Below, in pieces: positions 49,530-60,028 of a stretch of DNA of 64,000 nucleotides. Below the pieces are notes generated by a model. That model was not told where the DNA came from, did not search any database, and saw only the letters and a program-made list of their open reading frames with translations. The position numbers and the translations under genes were made by a program. Origin of the DNA: Pseudomonas lijiangensis (GTDB lineage: Bacteria > Pseudomonadota > Gammaproteobacteria > Pseudomonadales > Pseudomonadaceae). The first letter of the stretch is position 1. Every line of letters begins with the position of its first letter. The DNA is taken from contig NZ_CP076668.1 of the NCBI RefSeq assembly GCF_018968705.1, positions 4,475,001-4,539,000 of the forward strand, written 5' to 3'.

Positions 49530-51839
49530 TTACAACAGCTCGACTCGCAACTGCCGCGCTGCCGCGACCATGTTCACCAGCGCCGCTTCGGTTTCCGGCC
49601 AGCCACGGGTCTTGAGGCCGCAGTCGGGATTGATCCACAGACGCTCGGCCGGGATGCGTTGCACGGCCTTGGTCATCAACCGGACCATCTCGGCGGTGTC
49701 CGGAACCCGTGGCGAGTGAATATCGTAGACACCCGGCCCGATATCGTTCGGGTAATCGAAGGCCTCGAAAGCCTCCAGCAACTCCATGTCCGAACGCGAA
49801 GTTTCAATGGTGATCACGTCGGCATCCATGGCCGCGATGGACTCGATCACATCGTTGAATTCGCTGTAGCACATGTGGGTGTGAATCTGGGTTTCGTCAC
49901 GTACGCCCGAGGCACACAGACGGAATGCTTCCACAGCCCAGTCCAGATACTCCTGCCATTGCGCCTTGCGCAGCGGAAGACCTTCACGAAAAGCAGCTTC
50001 GTCGATCTGCACGATCCTGATGCCGGCTCGCTCCAGGTCCACCACTTCGTCGCGAATCGCCAGGGCCAGTTGCTGCGCCTGGACTTTGCGCGATACGTCT
50101 TCACGGGGGAACGACCACATCAGCATGGTCACCGGGCCGGTCAGCATGCCCTTCATGACCTTGTCGGTCAGGCTCTGGGCATAGCGAATCCACTCCACCG
50201 TCATGGCCTGGGGACGACTCAGATCGCCAAATATCACCGCTGGCTTGACGCAACGCGAGCCGTAACTCTGCACCCAGCCAAAGCGGGTAAACACGTAGCC
50301 ATCCAGTTGTTCGGCGAAGTATTCGACCATGTCATTGCGCTCGGCTTCACCGTGTACCAGTACATCCAGGCCCAGACGCTCCTGGACCTGCACGGAATGG
50401 CGAATTTCATGGCGCATGGCATCGGTGTAGTCATTGAGCGACAGCTTGCCTTGCTTGTACGACTGACGCGCCAGACGGATCGAAGAAGTCTGTGGGAATG
50501 AGCCAATGGTTGTCGTCGGAAAGGCTGGCAATTGCAGGTGGGCACGCTGCACTTCCATGCGTTGGGCAAAGGCTGACCGACGCTGGCTGTCGGCTGCAGT
50601 GATAGCCGACAGACGCGCCTGTACATCCGGCTTGTGGATACGCGGCGACTGCTCACGACTGGCCTGTACCGCACGGCTTTGCACCAGAGCTGCCTGCACG
50701 TCGGGACTCTGTGGCTCATTCAGCGCCTGGCTGAGCACAGCAATTTCTTCGCACTTCTGCACGGCAAATGCCAGCCAGCTTTTCAGTTCAGCGTCGAGTG
50801 TGTCTTCACGCTCCAGGTTGACCGGGCTGTGCAGCAGCGAGGACGAACCGGCAACCCACAGGTTGTCGCCAAACCGGGCCTGAGCCTGTTGCAGAGCCTC
50901 AAGGGCTTTGTCCAGATCGCAGCGCCAGACATTGCGCCCGTTGACCACGCCCAGGGACAGCACTTTATAAGTCGGCAGGCGGTCGAGCACCGTTGCAAGC
51001 TGCTCGGGAGCGCGTACCAGATCAATATGCAAACCATCCACCGGCAGGGAAACCGCCAGCCCCAGATTATCTTCCAGACCACTGAAGTAAGTGGCGATGA
51101 GTTTTTTCAGCGGTGAATATTGCAGGCTGTGATAAGTGCGCTCGAAGGCATTTTTCCAGTCCTGAGGCAGATCAAGGGTCAGGATCGGCTCGTCGATCTG
51201 TACCCACTCGACGCCTTGCCCGGCCAGGCGACCGAAGATTTCGCCATACAGCGGCAGCAGACGATCCAGCAGGTCCAGCTTGTCGAAGCTGTCTCCTTTG
51301 GCCTTGCCCAGCCACAGGTAGGTCAGCGGTCCGATCAGCACCGGCTTGACCTTGTGGCCCAGCTCATGAGCTTCATCGACTTCTTCAAACAGTTGTTCCC
51401 AGCTCAGCTGGAAACGTTGATCCCGGGAGAACTCAGGGACCAGATAGTGGTAATTGGTATCGAACCACTTGGTCAGCTCCTGGGCATATTGAGTCTTGGC
51501 CTGGGCACCGCCACAGCAAGTGCTCGCGCCACGAGCCATGGCGAACAGGGTGTCGAGGGTCGGCAGACCTGCAGCGTCTCTGGATTGGGCGAAGCGCTCG
51601 GGAATGACACCGAAGGTCAGGGAGTGGGTCAGCACCTGGTCGTACCAGGCGAAGTCGCCCACAGGCAGCAGCTCTATACCGGCGTCCTTCTGCAACTGCC
51701 AATGAGCAGCACGCAATTCACGACCTGTGGCACGCAAGCCGTCCTGATCCAGGTCGCCCTTCCAGAAGGCTTCCAGTGCTTTCTTCAATTCACGATCAGC
51801 GCCGATGCGCGGAAACCCGAGGTTGTGTGCCAGAGCCAT
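49530..51839 (-). CDS. metE: Cobalamin-independent methionine synthase
   Basis: The 769-residue enzyme transfers methyl from methyltetrahydropteroyl-triglutamate to homocysteine. It begins [26 protein letters not shown]. The C-terminal zinc site includes HTHMCYSEF near residue 655 and the cysteine in [11 protein letters not shown] near residue 735; TTIGSFPQT opens the second barrel. ATG 51839 follows GGAGAA, and the frame upstream is not part of the family. It is divergent from metR, with which it shares a 106-bp control region. Confidence 0.97.
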   Translation of the reverse strand: MALAHNLGFPRIGADRELKKALEAFWKGDLDQDGLRATGRELRAAHWQLQKDAGIELLPVGDFAWYDQVLTHSLTFGVIPERFAQSRDAAGLPTLDTLFAMARGASTCCGGAQAKTQYAQELTKWFDTNYHYLVPEFSRDQRFQLSWEQLFEEVDEAHELGHKVKPVLIGPLTYLWLGKAKGDSFDKLDLLDRLLPLYGEIFGRLAGQGVEWVQIDEPILTLDLPQDWKNAFERTYHSLQYSPLKKLIATYFSGLEDNLGLAVSLPVDGLHIDLVRAPEQLATVLDRLPTYKVLSLGVVNGRNVWRCDLDKALEALQQAQARFGDNLWVAGSSSLLHSPVNLEREDTLDAELKSWLAFAVQKCEEIAVLSQALNEPQSPDVQAALVQSRAVQASREQSPRIHKPDVQARLSAITAADSQRRSAFAQRMEVQRAHLQLPAFPTTTIGSFPQTSSIRLARQSYKQGKLSLNDYTDAMRHEIRHSVQVQERLGLDVLVHGEAERNDMVEYFAEQLDGYVFTRFGWVQSYGSRCVKPAVIFGDLSRPQAMTVEWIRYAQSLTDKVMKGMLTGPVTMLMWSFPREDVSRKVQAQQLALAIRDEVVDLERAGIRIVQIDEAAFREGLPLRKAQWQEYLDWAVEAFRLCASGVRDETQIHTHMCYSEFNDVIESIAAMDADVITIETSRSDMELLEAFEAFDYPNDIGPGVYDIHSPRVPDTAEMVRLMTKAVQRIPAERLWINPDCGLKTRGWPETEAALVNMVAAARQLRVELL

Positions 51840-51887
51840 GCTGCGTTCTCCATAAAAGATGGCGCTATTGTCGACAGCCAGGCAAAC

Positions 51888-51902
51888 ATGAGACAAACTC
51901 AT
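51888..51902. promoter_or_regulatory. Candidate MetR box between metE and metR
   Basis: ATGAG-ACAAA-CTCAT is a perfect 5-5-5 inverted repeat in the divergent promoter. It resembles the TGAA-N5-TTCA form of MetR sites and has the T-N11-A pattern of LysR-type regulators. Confidence 0.6.
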
Positions 51903-51945
51903 TGTTTTCTTGTTGATCACAAATTTTATTCATGGAGCGCTGACG

Positions 51946-52863
51946 GTGCTTGAAATACGCCACCTCAAAACCCTGCACGCCTTGCGCGAGGCCGACAGCC
52001 TTGTGGAGGCAGCCGAGCGCTTGCACCTGACCCAGTCCGCCCTCTCCCATCAGTTCAAGGAGCTGGAGGAGCGCATGGGCATGCAACTGTTCGTGCGCAA
52101 GACCAAGCCGGTGCGCTTTACCAGCGCCGGGCTGCGCCTGCTGCAACTGGCCGACTCGTTGCTGCCGCAACTGCGCAGTGCCGAACGCGACATCGCGCGA
52201 CTGGCGGGCGGTACGGCCGGACGTCTGCACATGGCTATCGAATGCCACAGCTGCTTTCAGTGGCTGATGCCCACCATCGACCAGTTCCGCGACTCCTGGC
52301 CGGAGGTGGAGCTTGATCTGTCCTCGGGCTTCTCCTTCGCACCTTTGCCGGCTCTGGCCCGAGGCGATCTGGATCTGGTGGTCACGTCGGACCCGCTGGA
52401 CATTCCCGGCATCACCTATGTGCCGCTGTTCACGTACGAAGCGATGCTTGCCGTGGCGAATCAGCATGCGCTGGCGAGCAAGCCTTACATCGTTCCGGAG
52501 GATCTGGTGAGCGAAACGCTGATCACTTATCCGGTGGAGCGGGATCGACTGGATATCTTCACGCGTTTTCTGGAGCCGGCCGACATTGAACCGGCGCAGG
52601 TCCGCACCTCGGAACTGACGGTCATGATGATGCAACTGGTGGCCAGCGGACGCGGCGTGTGCGGCATGCCGCACTGGGCACTGCACGAGTACAGCTCGCG
52701 TGGCTATGTAAAGGCCAAGCGGCTGGGGGAAAAGGGACTGTTCGCGACGCTTTATGCAGGTATTCGCGCCGACATGCTGGATGCGCCTTACATGCGCGAT
52801 TTCCTGCTGACCGCGAAAGACACGTCGTTCTCGACTCTGGACGGGGTCAGTGCGGTGCGTTGA
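51946..52863 (+). CDS. metR: LysR-type activator MetR
   Basis: The 305-residue regulator has an N-terminal winged helix (LEIRHLKTLHALREADSLVE, then AAERLHLTQSALSHQFKELE) and a LysR substrate domain that should sense homocysteine. It matches MetR and is divergent from metE, its classic target. GTG 51946 behind GGAG is the chosen start. Confidence 0.94.
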   Translation: MLEIRHLKTLHALREADSLVEAAERLHLTQSALSHQFKELEERMGMQLFVRKTKPVRFTSAGLRLLQLADSLLPQLRSAERDIARLAGGTAGRLHMAIECHSCFQWLMPTIDQFRDSWPEVELDLSSGFSFAPLPALARGDLDLVVTSDPLDIPGITYVPLFTYEAMLAVANQHALASKPYIVPEDLVSETLITYPVERDRLDIFTRFLEPADIEPAQVRTSELTVMMMQLVASGRGVCGMPHWALHEYSSRGYVKAKRLGEKGLFATLYAGIRADMLDAPYMRDFLLTAKDTSFSTLDGVSAVR

Positions 52864-52883
52864 ACCCACTAGGCGTAATGCCG

Positions 52884-53021
52884 ATCAGTTAAGGCACAAA
52901 CAACACTTGTGGGAGGCAGCTTGCTGGCGAAAAAGACCTGAAACTGGCAGACATTCTGCGTCGTAGGCTGAAGTCGCCAGCAAGCTGCCTCCCACAAAGT
53001 GATGTATTGACCTTAACTGAT
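52884..53021. mobile_element. 138-bp MITE/REPIN-like element with long terminal inverted repeats
   Basis: The element begins ATCAGTTAAGG and ends CCTTAACTGAT. The inverted repeats continue inward through CTTGTGGGAGGCAGCTTGCT for about 47 bp with a few mismatches, around a core of about 45 bp. It has no coding capacity. It lies between metR and the Nudix gene and could fold into one long hairpin. Such structures in Pseudomonas are mobilised in trans (REP-associated or IS transposases). Confidence 0.75.
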
Positions 53022-53036
53022 GGGCCCCTGCCGTGA

Positions 53037-53444
53037 TCACGCCTCTTCGCGCATCTCGCGATACAGCGGCAGGATCAGGTCACGGGTCAAAGGAGCCAGT
53101 ACCAGATCCGGGTGTTGCTCCGGCCCGACCCAGATGACTTCCTCGATCTCGGCAGCCGGTACGACCTGGGCATCGGTGCGAACGCCGAACAACTGGCAGT
53201 GCACTTCAAAGCCCGGTTCGTTGGCCGCCGGTGCTCTGAACTCGCCGAGGAAAATGGCCTGCTGGGGATCAATCACCAGACCCAGTTCTTCTTCAAGCTC
53301 ACGAACCAGCGCGTTCACCGCTGGCTCGCCTGCTTCAATCTTGCCGCCCGGCTGCATGAAGGCCTCGGTGCCGCGCTTGCGTACCAGCAAGGTCTGGCCA
53401 TCCGGGGCAACCAGCAAGGCAGCGGCAATACTGATGGTCTTCAT
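53037..53444 (-). CDS. Nudix hydrolase
   Basis: The 135-residue protein has the Nudix box [22 protein letters not shown] near residues 34-55, which fits GX5EX7REUXEEXGU. It is MutT-like in size and probably cleaves a nucleoside diphosphate derivative; the substrate is unknown. It overlaps ddlA by 4 bp and is translated after it. Confidence 0.92.
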   Translation of the reverse strand: MKTISIAAALLVAPDGQTLLVRKRGTEAFMQPGGKIEAGEPAVNALVRELEEELGLVIDPQQAIFLGEFRAPAANEPGFEVHCQLFGVRTDAQVVPAAEIEEVIWVGPEQHPDLVLAPLTRDLILPLYREMREEA

Positions 53445-54532
53445 GCAAAGATATCCGTCTTCAGCAAACGAGCCTCATCATCGCGCTCCAGTGCCAGTAC
53501 GATCAAGCGGTCGATCAGGCCGGCGTAGGACAGACCGCTGGCCTGCCAGAGCTTGGGATACATGCTGATGGAGGTGAAACCGGGGATCGTGTTGATCTCG
53601 TTGATGATGATCTCCCGCGCCTCGGTGACGAAGAAGTCGACACGCGCCAGACCGGCACAGCCCAGAACACGGTAAGCCTGCAAGGCAACCTCGCGCACCT
53701 GCTCGCCGAGTTCGGGCGCAAGTTCGGCGGGGATGGCAATACGGGCCTGATCGCCGTTGAGGTATTTGGTGTCGTAGGCGTAGAACTCGTCGTTGGCGAT
53801 CACTTCGCCGCAGACGCTGACCTGCGGCTCGCGGTTGCCCAGCACCGCACATTCCACTTCACGACCGACAATGCCCTGCTCGATGAGCACCTTGTGGTCG
53901 AACTCGAAGGCCAACGCCAGAGCCGCGTCGAAACCGGCTGCGTCGGTCACTTTGCTGACGCCCACCGAAGAACCCTGGCTCGCCGGTTTGACGAACATCG
54001 GCAGCCCCAGTTGCCCGGCCACGTCGCTGAACTGCGCCGTCTGGCCACGCATCAGCACCACGAACGGCGCGACGCTGATGTCGGCATCGCGCAGCAGGCG
54101 TTTGGTCACGTCTTTATCCATGCAGGCCGCAGAGCCCAGTACATCCGGCCCGACAAACGGAATCGCCAGCAGGCGCAGCAGGCCTTGCAGGGAGCCGTCT
54201 TCGCCATAGGCACCGTGAATCAGCGGGAACACGACGTCGATACGCTTGAGTTGCTCGCCCGATTCGACCTCGACGAACTGCCCACCCGCGCTGCCTGGCA
54301 GCAGGGCCAGCAGCTTGCCGGATGTGCTCAGCCGGATCCTGGCAGGGTCGCTGGCATTGAGCAGGTAATCGCTTTCCTCGAACCGCAGCCAACGGCCCAG
54401 CTTGTCGATGCCGATCAGAGTCAGCTCGTAGCTTTCGCGATCAATCGCATTGATCACGTTGCGTGCCGACTGCAACGAAACCTCATGCTCGCTGGATTGC
54501 CCACCGAAAACGATGGCGACTGATTTTTTCAA
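53441..54532 (-). CDS. ddlA: D-alanine-D-alanine ligase A
   Basis: The 363-residue ATP-grasp enzyme makes the peptidoglycan dipeptide. It has [20 protein letters not shown] at the start, [33 protein letters not shown], and the metal-binding end [18 protein letters not shown]. The long inserted middle distinguishes DdlA from DdlB. It stands outside the mur cluster, as expected for DdlA. Confidence 0.96.
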   Translation of the reverse strand: MKKSVAIVFGGQSSEHEVSLQSARNVINAIDRESYELTLIGIDKLGRWLRFEESDYLLNASDPARIRLSTSGKLLALLPGSAGGQFVEVESGEQLKRIDVVFPLIHGAYGEDGSLQGLLRLLAIPFVGPDVLGSAACMDKDVTKRLLRDADISVAPFVVLMRGQTAQFSDVAGQLGLPMFVKPASQGSSVGVSKVTDAAGFDAALALAFEFDHKVLIEQGIVGREVECAVLGNREPQVSVCGEVIANDEFYAYDTKYLNGDQARIAIPAELAPELGEQVREVALQAYRVLGCAGLARVDFFVTEAREIIINEINTIPGFTSISMYPKLWQASGLSYAGLIDRLIVLALERDDEARLLKTDIFA

Positions 54533-54687
54533 CGCGGGTACTCCTGTTTTTCAGGCCGCGAAGATAAAAGCAATGCCCGGCATTAGTCCAGAGGCTCAGT
54601 GGTCGCATGTCCGAAAAGCAGGCAAAAAAATCCCCGATCCGGGCAATCCTGCACAGATCGCCCGAAATCGGGGGTTGGGGCATCGCA

Positions 54688-54966
54688 TCAAGCGGACGGA
54701 GTGGCCGCTTTGCTGCCGGAACCGAAGCCTGCGAAACGCTTGTTAAAGCCTGCAATACGGCCTTCGGTGGTGGTCTTGCGCTGCTGGCCGGTGTACATCG
54801 GGTGCGAGGCACTGGACACGTCGAGCGCCACGTAAGGATAGGTATTGCCGTCGGTATGCTGTTGCGTGCGATCGGTATCGACCGTGGAGCCGATCAGGAA
54901 ATACACGTCGGCTGCCGTGTCGTGGAACAGCACGGTGCGGTAAGCAGGATGAATGTCAGGTTTCAT
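54688..54966 (-). CDS. rpmE2: Ribosomal protein L31 type B (zinc-free paralog)
   Basis: The 92-residue protein starts [20 protein letters not shown] and has [11 protein letters not shown], matching RpmE2/YkgM. It lacks the CxxC zinc ligands of the housekeeping L31. Such paralogs replace zinc-binding L31 when zinc is scarce and so free zinc. A Zur box lies 29 bp upstream of the start, in agreement. Confidence 0.95.
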   Translation of the reverse strand: MKPDIHPAYRTVLFHDTAADVYFLIGSTVDTDRTQQHTDGNTYPYVALDVSSASHPMYTGQQRKTTTEGRIAGFNKRFAGFGSGSKAATPSA

Positions 54967-54994
54967 GGGGCCTCCAGGTGAGTCATTGCAGTAT

Positions 54995-55009
54995 TGTTAT
55001 ACCATAACA
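54995..55009. promoter_or_regulatory. Zur box upstream of rpmE2
   Basis: TGTTAT-ACC-ATAACA is a perfect 6-3-6 inverted repeat that fits the gammaproteobacterial Zur pattern with TGTTAT arms. Its place 29 bp from the rpmE2 start fits repression by zinc-Zur. Confidence 0.8.
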
Positions 55010-55287
55010 TAATAATTTGCATTAATGATAATCAGTGCCGTTTGCCGCTCTCCCCATGAACTTGATCGGGCTGACGCTTGAAGCTATGGTTCGCCCCGCC
55101 TCTGCCAAATCAGCGGCCCGGGATGGGTCTCCCGGCTTACTGGTAGCCAGGACAGCACGCCCGCCGGCACGGCATCCAGTCAAGGGCGAGCCGTGGGCAC
55201 GCCAGCGCCTACTACTCACAGCCGCACGGATCCGTCCACAGATCGGTTCTGGACTGCGGATGAAATAACACGTCAGTAGGATTTCTC
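55010..55287. other. Gap upstream of the 121-residue protein gene
   Basis: This 278-bp stretch is GC-rich except at its left edge and near the following start codon. No frame has both a good start and a family resemblance. I see nothing I can name. Confidence 0.4.
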
Positions 55288-55653
55288 ATGCCTGATATCA
55301 CCCACTATGACCTTCCTCATTCGGCTTACGAGCGCCTGATCGAAGCCCGCGACTCGCTGCGACTGCTCGATGGCTACGTCAACAAGACCGATGTGCTCTG
55401 CAACCCTTCGATGCTGGTGGGTTATGTCTCGATGCTGCAAAGCGCCTTGCAGGAAGTGATTGCTGCCAGCACCCCCGCAGAACCACGCGACAGCTTCATG
55501 CGCAAGGCCGACGAACTGGGCTTCGTTGCGCTGAACCCCAAAGAGCAGGCATTGATCCAGCATCTTCGCTGGACCAGCCTGGAGGGACGTGAAGATATCT
55601 ATGCAATGGCCGAACGGCTCCGACATATCAAACCGTGGGTATTGGAAAGTTGA
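55288..55653 (+). CDS. Small helical cytosolic protein, unknown function
   Basis: The 121-residue protein starts at ATG 55288 behind AGGA. It looks fully helical, with motifs YERLIEARDSLRLLDGYVNK and FMRKADELGFVALNPKEQAL. It has one cysteine and no signal peptide or membrane segment. It stands alone between rpmE2 (divergent) and the glutamate synthase-like gene. I do not recognise the family. Confidence 0.65.
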   Translation: MPDITHYDLPHSAYERLIEARDSLRLLDGYVNKTDVLCNPSMLVGYVSMLQSALQEVIAASTPAEPRDSFMRKADELGFVALNPKEQALIQHLRWTSLEGREDIYAMAERLRHIKPWVLES

Positions 55654-56134
55654 GTCACTGAACTCACAACTTGATATTTATCGAGTCGCTGTATGAATAA
55701 CAGCCACCTCATCATGAAACACGCTATAAACCTGGGGAAGCAGCCGTGAAAACTCATTGAACATGAGTACATTCCCCCGTTGTTTCATCTTGATATTTCT
55801 ATCGAAGAGTCCCGTTCGATTACTCTATTTTTTCTTATCAATGCGGCGCAGACCATGAAGTCACCTGGTTTGAAACTGCCTTTTCAAGCTGTCGGCACTG
55901 GACAGGCCTTGATGCAACTTGCCCTCGGCGGACAAACCAACGACCTGTCCACTGACATTCTCCCCGATCAGTGGTGAAGAACCGCAAGATAGCAGCCTTC
56001 GCCCTTATTCATTTATCGCCCGCCTGCTACATTTCTCATGCAACGGCTCGTGAGCCGACCATCGATGTATGCAGTCCTGCGGCAAAAAGACGGGGCGCAT
56101 GTGTAGAAAACCGTTATCAGCCCAAGGATGTCGT
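55654..56134. other. 480-bp gap without a supported gene
   Basis: The only frame of note (55855-55977, 40 residues from MKSPGLKLPF) has no ribosome binding site and no known family. The rest includes the promoter and leader of the following gene. Nothing else was seen. Confidence 0.4.
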
Positions 56135-57748
56135 ATGAGCCTATCGCTACTCAGTCGTTATGCAGTCTTCGTTGGTTGCGTGCTGTTTACCCTGTTGAGT
56201 CTGCCGTTCTGGCATCACGAGTGGCTTTGGCCGTTTACCTTGCTGACCGCGGTGCTGAGCGTGGTCGGTATCATCGACTTGCTGCAGTCCCCGCATTCGG
56301 TACGTCGCAACTATCCGATCCTGGGCAATATCCGTTATGCCGTGGAGGCTATCCGCCCGGAGATTCGCCAGTATCTGCTGGAATCCGACAGCGACGCCCT
56401 GCCCTTCCCCCGCGCCCAGCGCTCGCTGGTGTATTCACGGGCCAAGAACGAAACCGCCGACAGGCCGTTCGGCACGCTGATCGATGTCTATGAAACCGGC
56501 TTCGAGTTCATCGGCCACTCCATGCGCCCGGCACCGCTGAGCGATCCGAATTCGTTCCGCGTGCAGATCGGCGGCCCGCAATGCACCCAACCGTATTCAG
56601 CGTCGATCTTCAATATTTCGGCGATGAGCTTTGGTTCCCTCAGCGCCAATGCCATTCGGGCCTTGAATCAGGGTGCCAAGCTGGGCAACTTCGCCCATGA
56701 CACCGGCGAAGGCAGTATCAGCCCGTATCACCGGGAACATGGCGGCGACCTGACCTGGGAGCTGGGTAGCGGTTACTTCGGCTGCCGAGGCGCAGACGGC
56801 CGCTTCGATCCAGAACGCTTCGCCGCTCAAGCACGTGACCCGCAGGTGCGCATGATCGAAATCAAGATGAGCCAGGGAGCCAAACCGGGTCATGGCGGTA
56901 TTCTGCCCAAGCACAAGGTCACCCAGGAAATCGCCGATACCCGTGGCATTCCCATGGGCGAAGACTGCATCTCGCCGTCCCGGCACAGCGCTTTCTCGAC
57001 ACCTTGTGAATTGATGCAGTTCATCGCTCAACTGCGCGAGTTGTCTGGCGGCAAGCCGATAGGCTTCAAATTCTGCCTGGGCCATCCGTGGGAGTTCATG
57101 GGGATCGCCAAGGCCATGCTGGAAACCGGTATCTACCCCGACTTCATCGTTATCGACGGTGCTGAAGGAGGCACCGGTGCAGCGCCTGTCGAGTTCACCG
57201 ACCACATAGGCTCACCGATGCGTGAAGGCCTGCTTTTCGTACACAACACCCTTGTGGGTCTGAACCTGCGGGACAAGATCAGGCTCGGTGCCAGCGGCAA
57301 GATCGTCAGCGCCTTCGATATCGCCAGCGTACTGGCCATCGGCGCCGACTGGGCCAACTCGGCACGGGGGTTCATGTTCGCCATCGGCTGTATCCAGTCG
57401 CAAAGCTGCCACACCAATAAGTGCCCGACCGGTGTTGCCACACAGGACACCTTGCGACAACGCGCCCTGGTCGTGCCGGACAAGGCCCAGCGGGTCTTCA
57501 ACTTCCACCGCAACACCCTCAAGGCCCTGGCCGAAATGCTCGCGGCAGCCGGGCTTGACCAGCCATCGCAACTGGAACCCAAACACTTGGTACGCCGTAT
57601 GTCGGCGACGGAAATCAAACTGTTCTCGCAGACGCATGTATTCCTGCAACCGGGCCAGTTGCTCAACGGCGTGCAGGACGACAGTTTCTATTCACGGATG
57701 TGGCAAATGGCACGTTCGGACAGCTTCGAGCCAGCCGAACTCAACTGA
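56135..57748 (+). CDS. FMN-binding glutamate synthase-like protein
   Basis: The 537-residue protein has two N-terminal membrane segments (about residues 5-50) and a domain like the FMN/3Fe-4S part of GltB. It contains FNISAMSFGSLSANAIRALN, GEGSISPYHREHGGD, IKMSQGAKPGHGG, DGAEGGTGAAP and the cluster cysteines in CIQSQSCHTNKCPTG. The glutaminase domain is missing, as is usual in this family. The reaction is not known. ATG 56135 is chosen because the membrane start MSLSLLSRYAVFVGCVLF follows. Confidence 0.85.
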   Translation: MSLSLLSRYAVFVGCVLFTLLSLPFWHHEWLWPFTLLTAVLSVVGIIDLLQSPHSVRRNYPILGNIRYAVEAIRPEIRQYLLESDSDALPFPRAQRSLVYSRAKNETADRPFGTLIDVYETGFEFIGHSMRPAPLSDPNSFRVQIGGPQCTQPYSASIFNISAMSFGSLSANAIRALNQGAKLGNFAHDTGEGSISPYHREHGGDLTWELGSGYFGCRGADGRFDPERFAAQARDPQVRMIEIKMSQGAKPGHGGILPKHKVTQEIADTRGIPMGEDCISPSRHSAFSTPCELMQFIAQLRELSGGKPIGFKFCLGHPWEFMGIAKAMLETGIYPDFIVIDGAEGGTGAAPVEFTDHIGSPMREGLLFVHNTLVGLNLRDKIRLGASGKIVSAFDIASVLAIGADWANSARGFMFAIGCIQSQSCHTNKCPTGVATQDTLRQRALVVPDKAQRVFNFHRNTLKALAEMLAAAGLDQPSQLEPKHLVRRMSATEIKLFSQTHVFLQPGQLLNGVQDDSFYSRMWQMARSDSFEPAELN

Positions 57749-57910
57749 ACCGGCCACAATGGAGACATTCTGTAATAGCCCGGCTTTTGCATTTCTCGTT
57801 GATTAACGCCACCCTGCCGCGCCGCCGCCCCTCACTGACTGGCGGCGCGGAACCTCAACCCTCTGCGGTTGATCCTTAATCAATCGACAAACTTTCAAGA
57901 GCTTACCGTT

Positions 57911-59047
57911 ATGACTAACGGACGCGATTATCGAATCGACTTCTTTCGAGGTTTGGCGCTGATCTTCATTTTCTGGGATCACGTGCCCGACAACCCATTG
58001 GCGCAACTGACCTTGCGCAATTTCGGCTTCAGCGATGCAGCGGAGGTATTCGTCTTTCTGGCTGGTTACGCCGCGATCCTGGCTTACGGGGGAATCGCCC
58101 GGCGTGACGGCATGCTGGTCGCCTGTGTACGTATCCTGCGCCGCACCTGGGTCTTGTATGTGGTGCATATCTTCCTGCTGACACTGTTGATGGGCATCGT
58201 GTTCGTGGCCAACAACCATGTCGAAACCCGCGATATGGTCCAGCAGATGGGCCTCGAATACTTCGTCGGCAATCCGCAACAGGCGCTGGCCGACGAATTG
58301 CTGCTGCGCTTCAAACCCAACCTGACTGACCCGTTGCCGCTCTACATCCTTCTGCTGCTGGCGCTGCCGCTGATTCTGCCGCTGATGCTTCGCAAGGTTG
58401 AAGTGGCGGTGGGCCTGTCCATTGCGCTGTACATGATGGTGCCGCTGTTTGGCTGGAACCTGCGCGCTTACGAAGGTGGCGGGGTCTGGTATTTCAATCC
58501 GGTGGCCTGGCAACTGCTGTTCGTACTGGGCGGTGCCTGTGCATTGCAAACCACGAAGCCGGCCATCGCCAGGGTCGAACAACGCCCATTGCACCAACAA
58601 CCACTGTTTCTGCTGAGCACCCTGTATGTGGTGATCGCAGGCGCACTGACCTTCAGCGAAAAATGGCCCGAACTGCATGGCGTACTGGTTTCGACACTGG
58701 GCCTGGAAGCCCTTTACCCCATCAGCAAGACCGACCTGGCCCCTGCCCGCCTCGTGCATTTCCTGGCTCTGGTCTACGTGGTCGCCAAACTGCTGCCGAC
58801 GCGTCATACCTGGCTCGACAACTGGCCCGCACAACAGACCTGCCGCATGGGACGCTACTCGCTGGAGGTCTTCTGCCTCGGCGTATTACTCGCACCACTG
58901 GCGGATATGGCCAACGCCCTGGCCGGCGATACCTGGCCGATGCAAGTCACCACCGCGCTGGTCGGGCTTGGCTTGATGGTATTGATGGCCAATGGACTGG
59001 AGCTGAATAAACGCCTGGGAAGGCCGCAGAGAGCGGTCACGGCCTGA
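57911..59047 (+). CDS. OpgC-domain membrane protein
   Basis: The 378-residue protein has about ten membrane segments and the OpgC signature at its start (DYRIDFFRGLALIFIFWDHV). OpgC-family proteins transfer succinyl groups to osmoregulated periplasmic glucans; more widely they are membrane acyltransferases. No opgGH genes are near, so the substrate is not certain. ATG 57911 is the natural start. It borders the unusual 59-64 kb locus. Confidence 0.87.
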   Translation: MTNGRDYRIDFFRGLALIFIFWDHVPDNPLAQLTLRNFGFSDAAEVFVFLAGYAAILAYGGIARRDGMLVACVRILRRTWVLYVVHIFLLTLLMGIVFVANNHVETRDMVQQMGLEYFVGNPQQALADELLLRFKPNLTDPLPLYILLLLALPLILPLMLRKVEVAVGLSIALYMMVPLFGWNLRAYEGGGVWYFNPVAWQLLFVLGGACALQTTKPAIARVEQRPLHQQPLFLLSTLYVVIAGALTFSEKWPELHGVLVSTLGLEALYPISKTDLAPARLVHFLALVYVVAKLLPTRHTWLDNWPAQQTCRMGRYSLEVFCLGVLLAPLADMANALAGDTWPMQVTTALVGLGLMVLMANGLELNKRLGRPQRAVTA

Positions 59048-59107
59048 GGCCAAGGCTCAGGGCTGACAAACGCGAGCTTGTCGGCCTTGAGCTTGAGCGT
59101 TCTACTC

Positions 59108-60028
59108 TCAGGCCTGATCCTGACGACCTGACCGGCTGACCAGCGAACGTTTGCAGATATGCCCGAAAGTGTACTCCTGCGGCGTTTCATCCAGCCGCTC
59201 AAGAAGCCAGTTACGCGCACTGTACTTTCCGACCTTATAACGAGTACTCCAGATATTACGGCCCGTGCTCTCATGCACAAAGGTCCCCGCAAGCTTTCCA
59301 CCCTCACAGCGTCCGAACTCGATGAACCTTGAAATCTTCCCGCGGCTATCAGAGGTGAATACTTTATGGATCTCTGTATCTCCCTCATGCGGCTCCAGCC
59401 TGAAATCCATTACCCCGCCCGCCAAGGGATAAGCCTTGCTATCGGTGAACGTGACCTCAAGCAATACCCTGGTATAAGCCTGGGTGGCCAGAAAAGGAGG
59501 CTCGGTCAGGCCATAAGGAATCTTCAGAAAACCGGCTTCATGATTGAGGTGATACTGCATATGAGGATACGAACCCAACACCATGCGGTAGCCAGCCTTT
59601 TCAAAACGGGCACCCTCGGCAGCTGTCACCCGGACATTGACTCTCGCCCCCGGCTTCAGGTTTTGAATGACTTCGGGGTCCTTGTGCGCCTTGGTTTTCC
59701 ATTCGCCATCATCGATCTGGTATTCGACCTTCCAGACAGAACCTGATGCGTCATAGTCCGGCGTTGCCAACAACACATCCTGACCGCGTAGCGATATGAA
59801 GCGATAACGATGGACCGACCCGACACTCTGTAATGTCTGATTGATCTGATTGAGACGGTCCCCCAAAAAGGTTGAGGCCCGGCCTGAAACTTCCTGAACG
59901 AGCGGTTCTTGCATGGCCGGTGAAACGGGAGAGTCGACTGCCGGAAGCTGTGCGTAGGACTGACATGAAGCAACCCATAAAGCGCTCGATACAAGGACTT
60001 GACGCAAAGACTTTTTGTTTTTATTCAT
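59108..60028 (-). CDS. Exported protein S1, unknown family (paralog of the 62776-63678 gene)
   Basis: The 306-residue precursor has a signal peptide (MNKNKKSLRQVLVSSALWVA, cleavage likely near YAQ-LPA; a lipobox reading VASC is a weaker alternative). The mature part looks beta-rich, with blocks YRFISLRGQDVLLATPDYDA, GSYPHMQYHLNHEAGFLKIP and PYGLTEPPFLATQAYTRVLL. Two conserved cysteines lie in the C-terminal part (FGRCEGG and GHICKRSL). It shares these blocks with the second copy 3 kb away and is divergent from the first of three tandem genes. I do not recognise the family. Confidence 0.75.
   Translation of the reverse strand: MNKNKKSLRQVLVSSALWVASCQSYAQLPAVDSPVSPAMQEPLVQEVSGRASTFLGDRLNQINQTLQSVGSVHRYRFISLRGQDVLLATPDYDASGSVWKVEYQIDDGEWKTKAHKDPEVIQNLKPGARVNVRVTAAEGARFEKAGYRMVLGSYPHMQYHLNHEAGFLKIPYGLTEPPFLATQAYTRVLLEVTFTDSKAYPLAGGVMDFRLEPHEGDTEIHKVFTSDSRGKISRFIEFGRCEGGKLAGTFVHESTGRNIWSTRYKVGKYSARNWLLERLDETPQEYTFGHICKRSLVSRSGRQDQA

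Noticed and set aside
55780..55977. A 65-codon frame as a small gene
   Set aside because: It lacks a ribosome binding site and any family likeness, and its codon use changes along its length.
59108..60028. S1 as a lipoprotein
   Set aside because: VASC resembles a lipobox, but the paralog S2 has VFSC, which does not fit, and both have a better signal peptidase I site further on.
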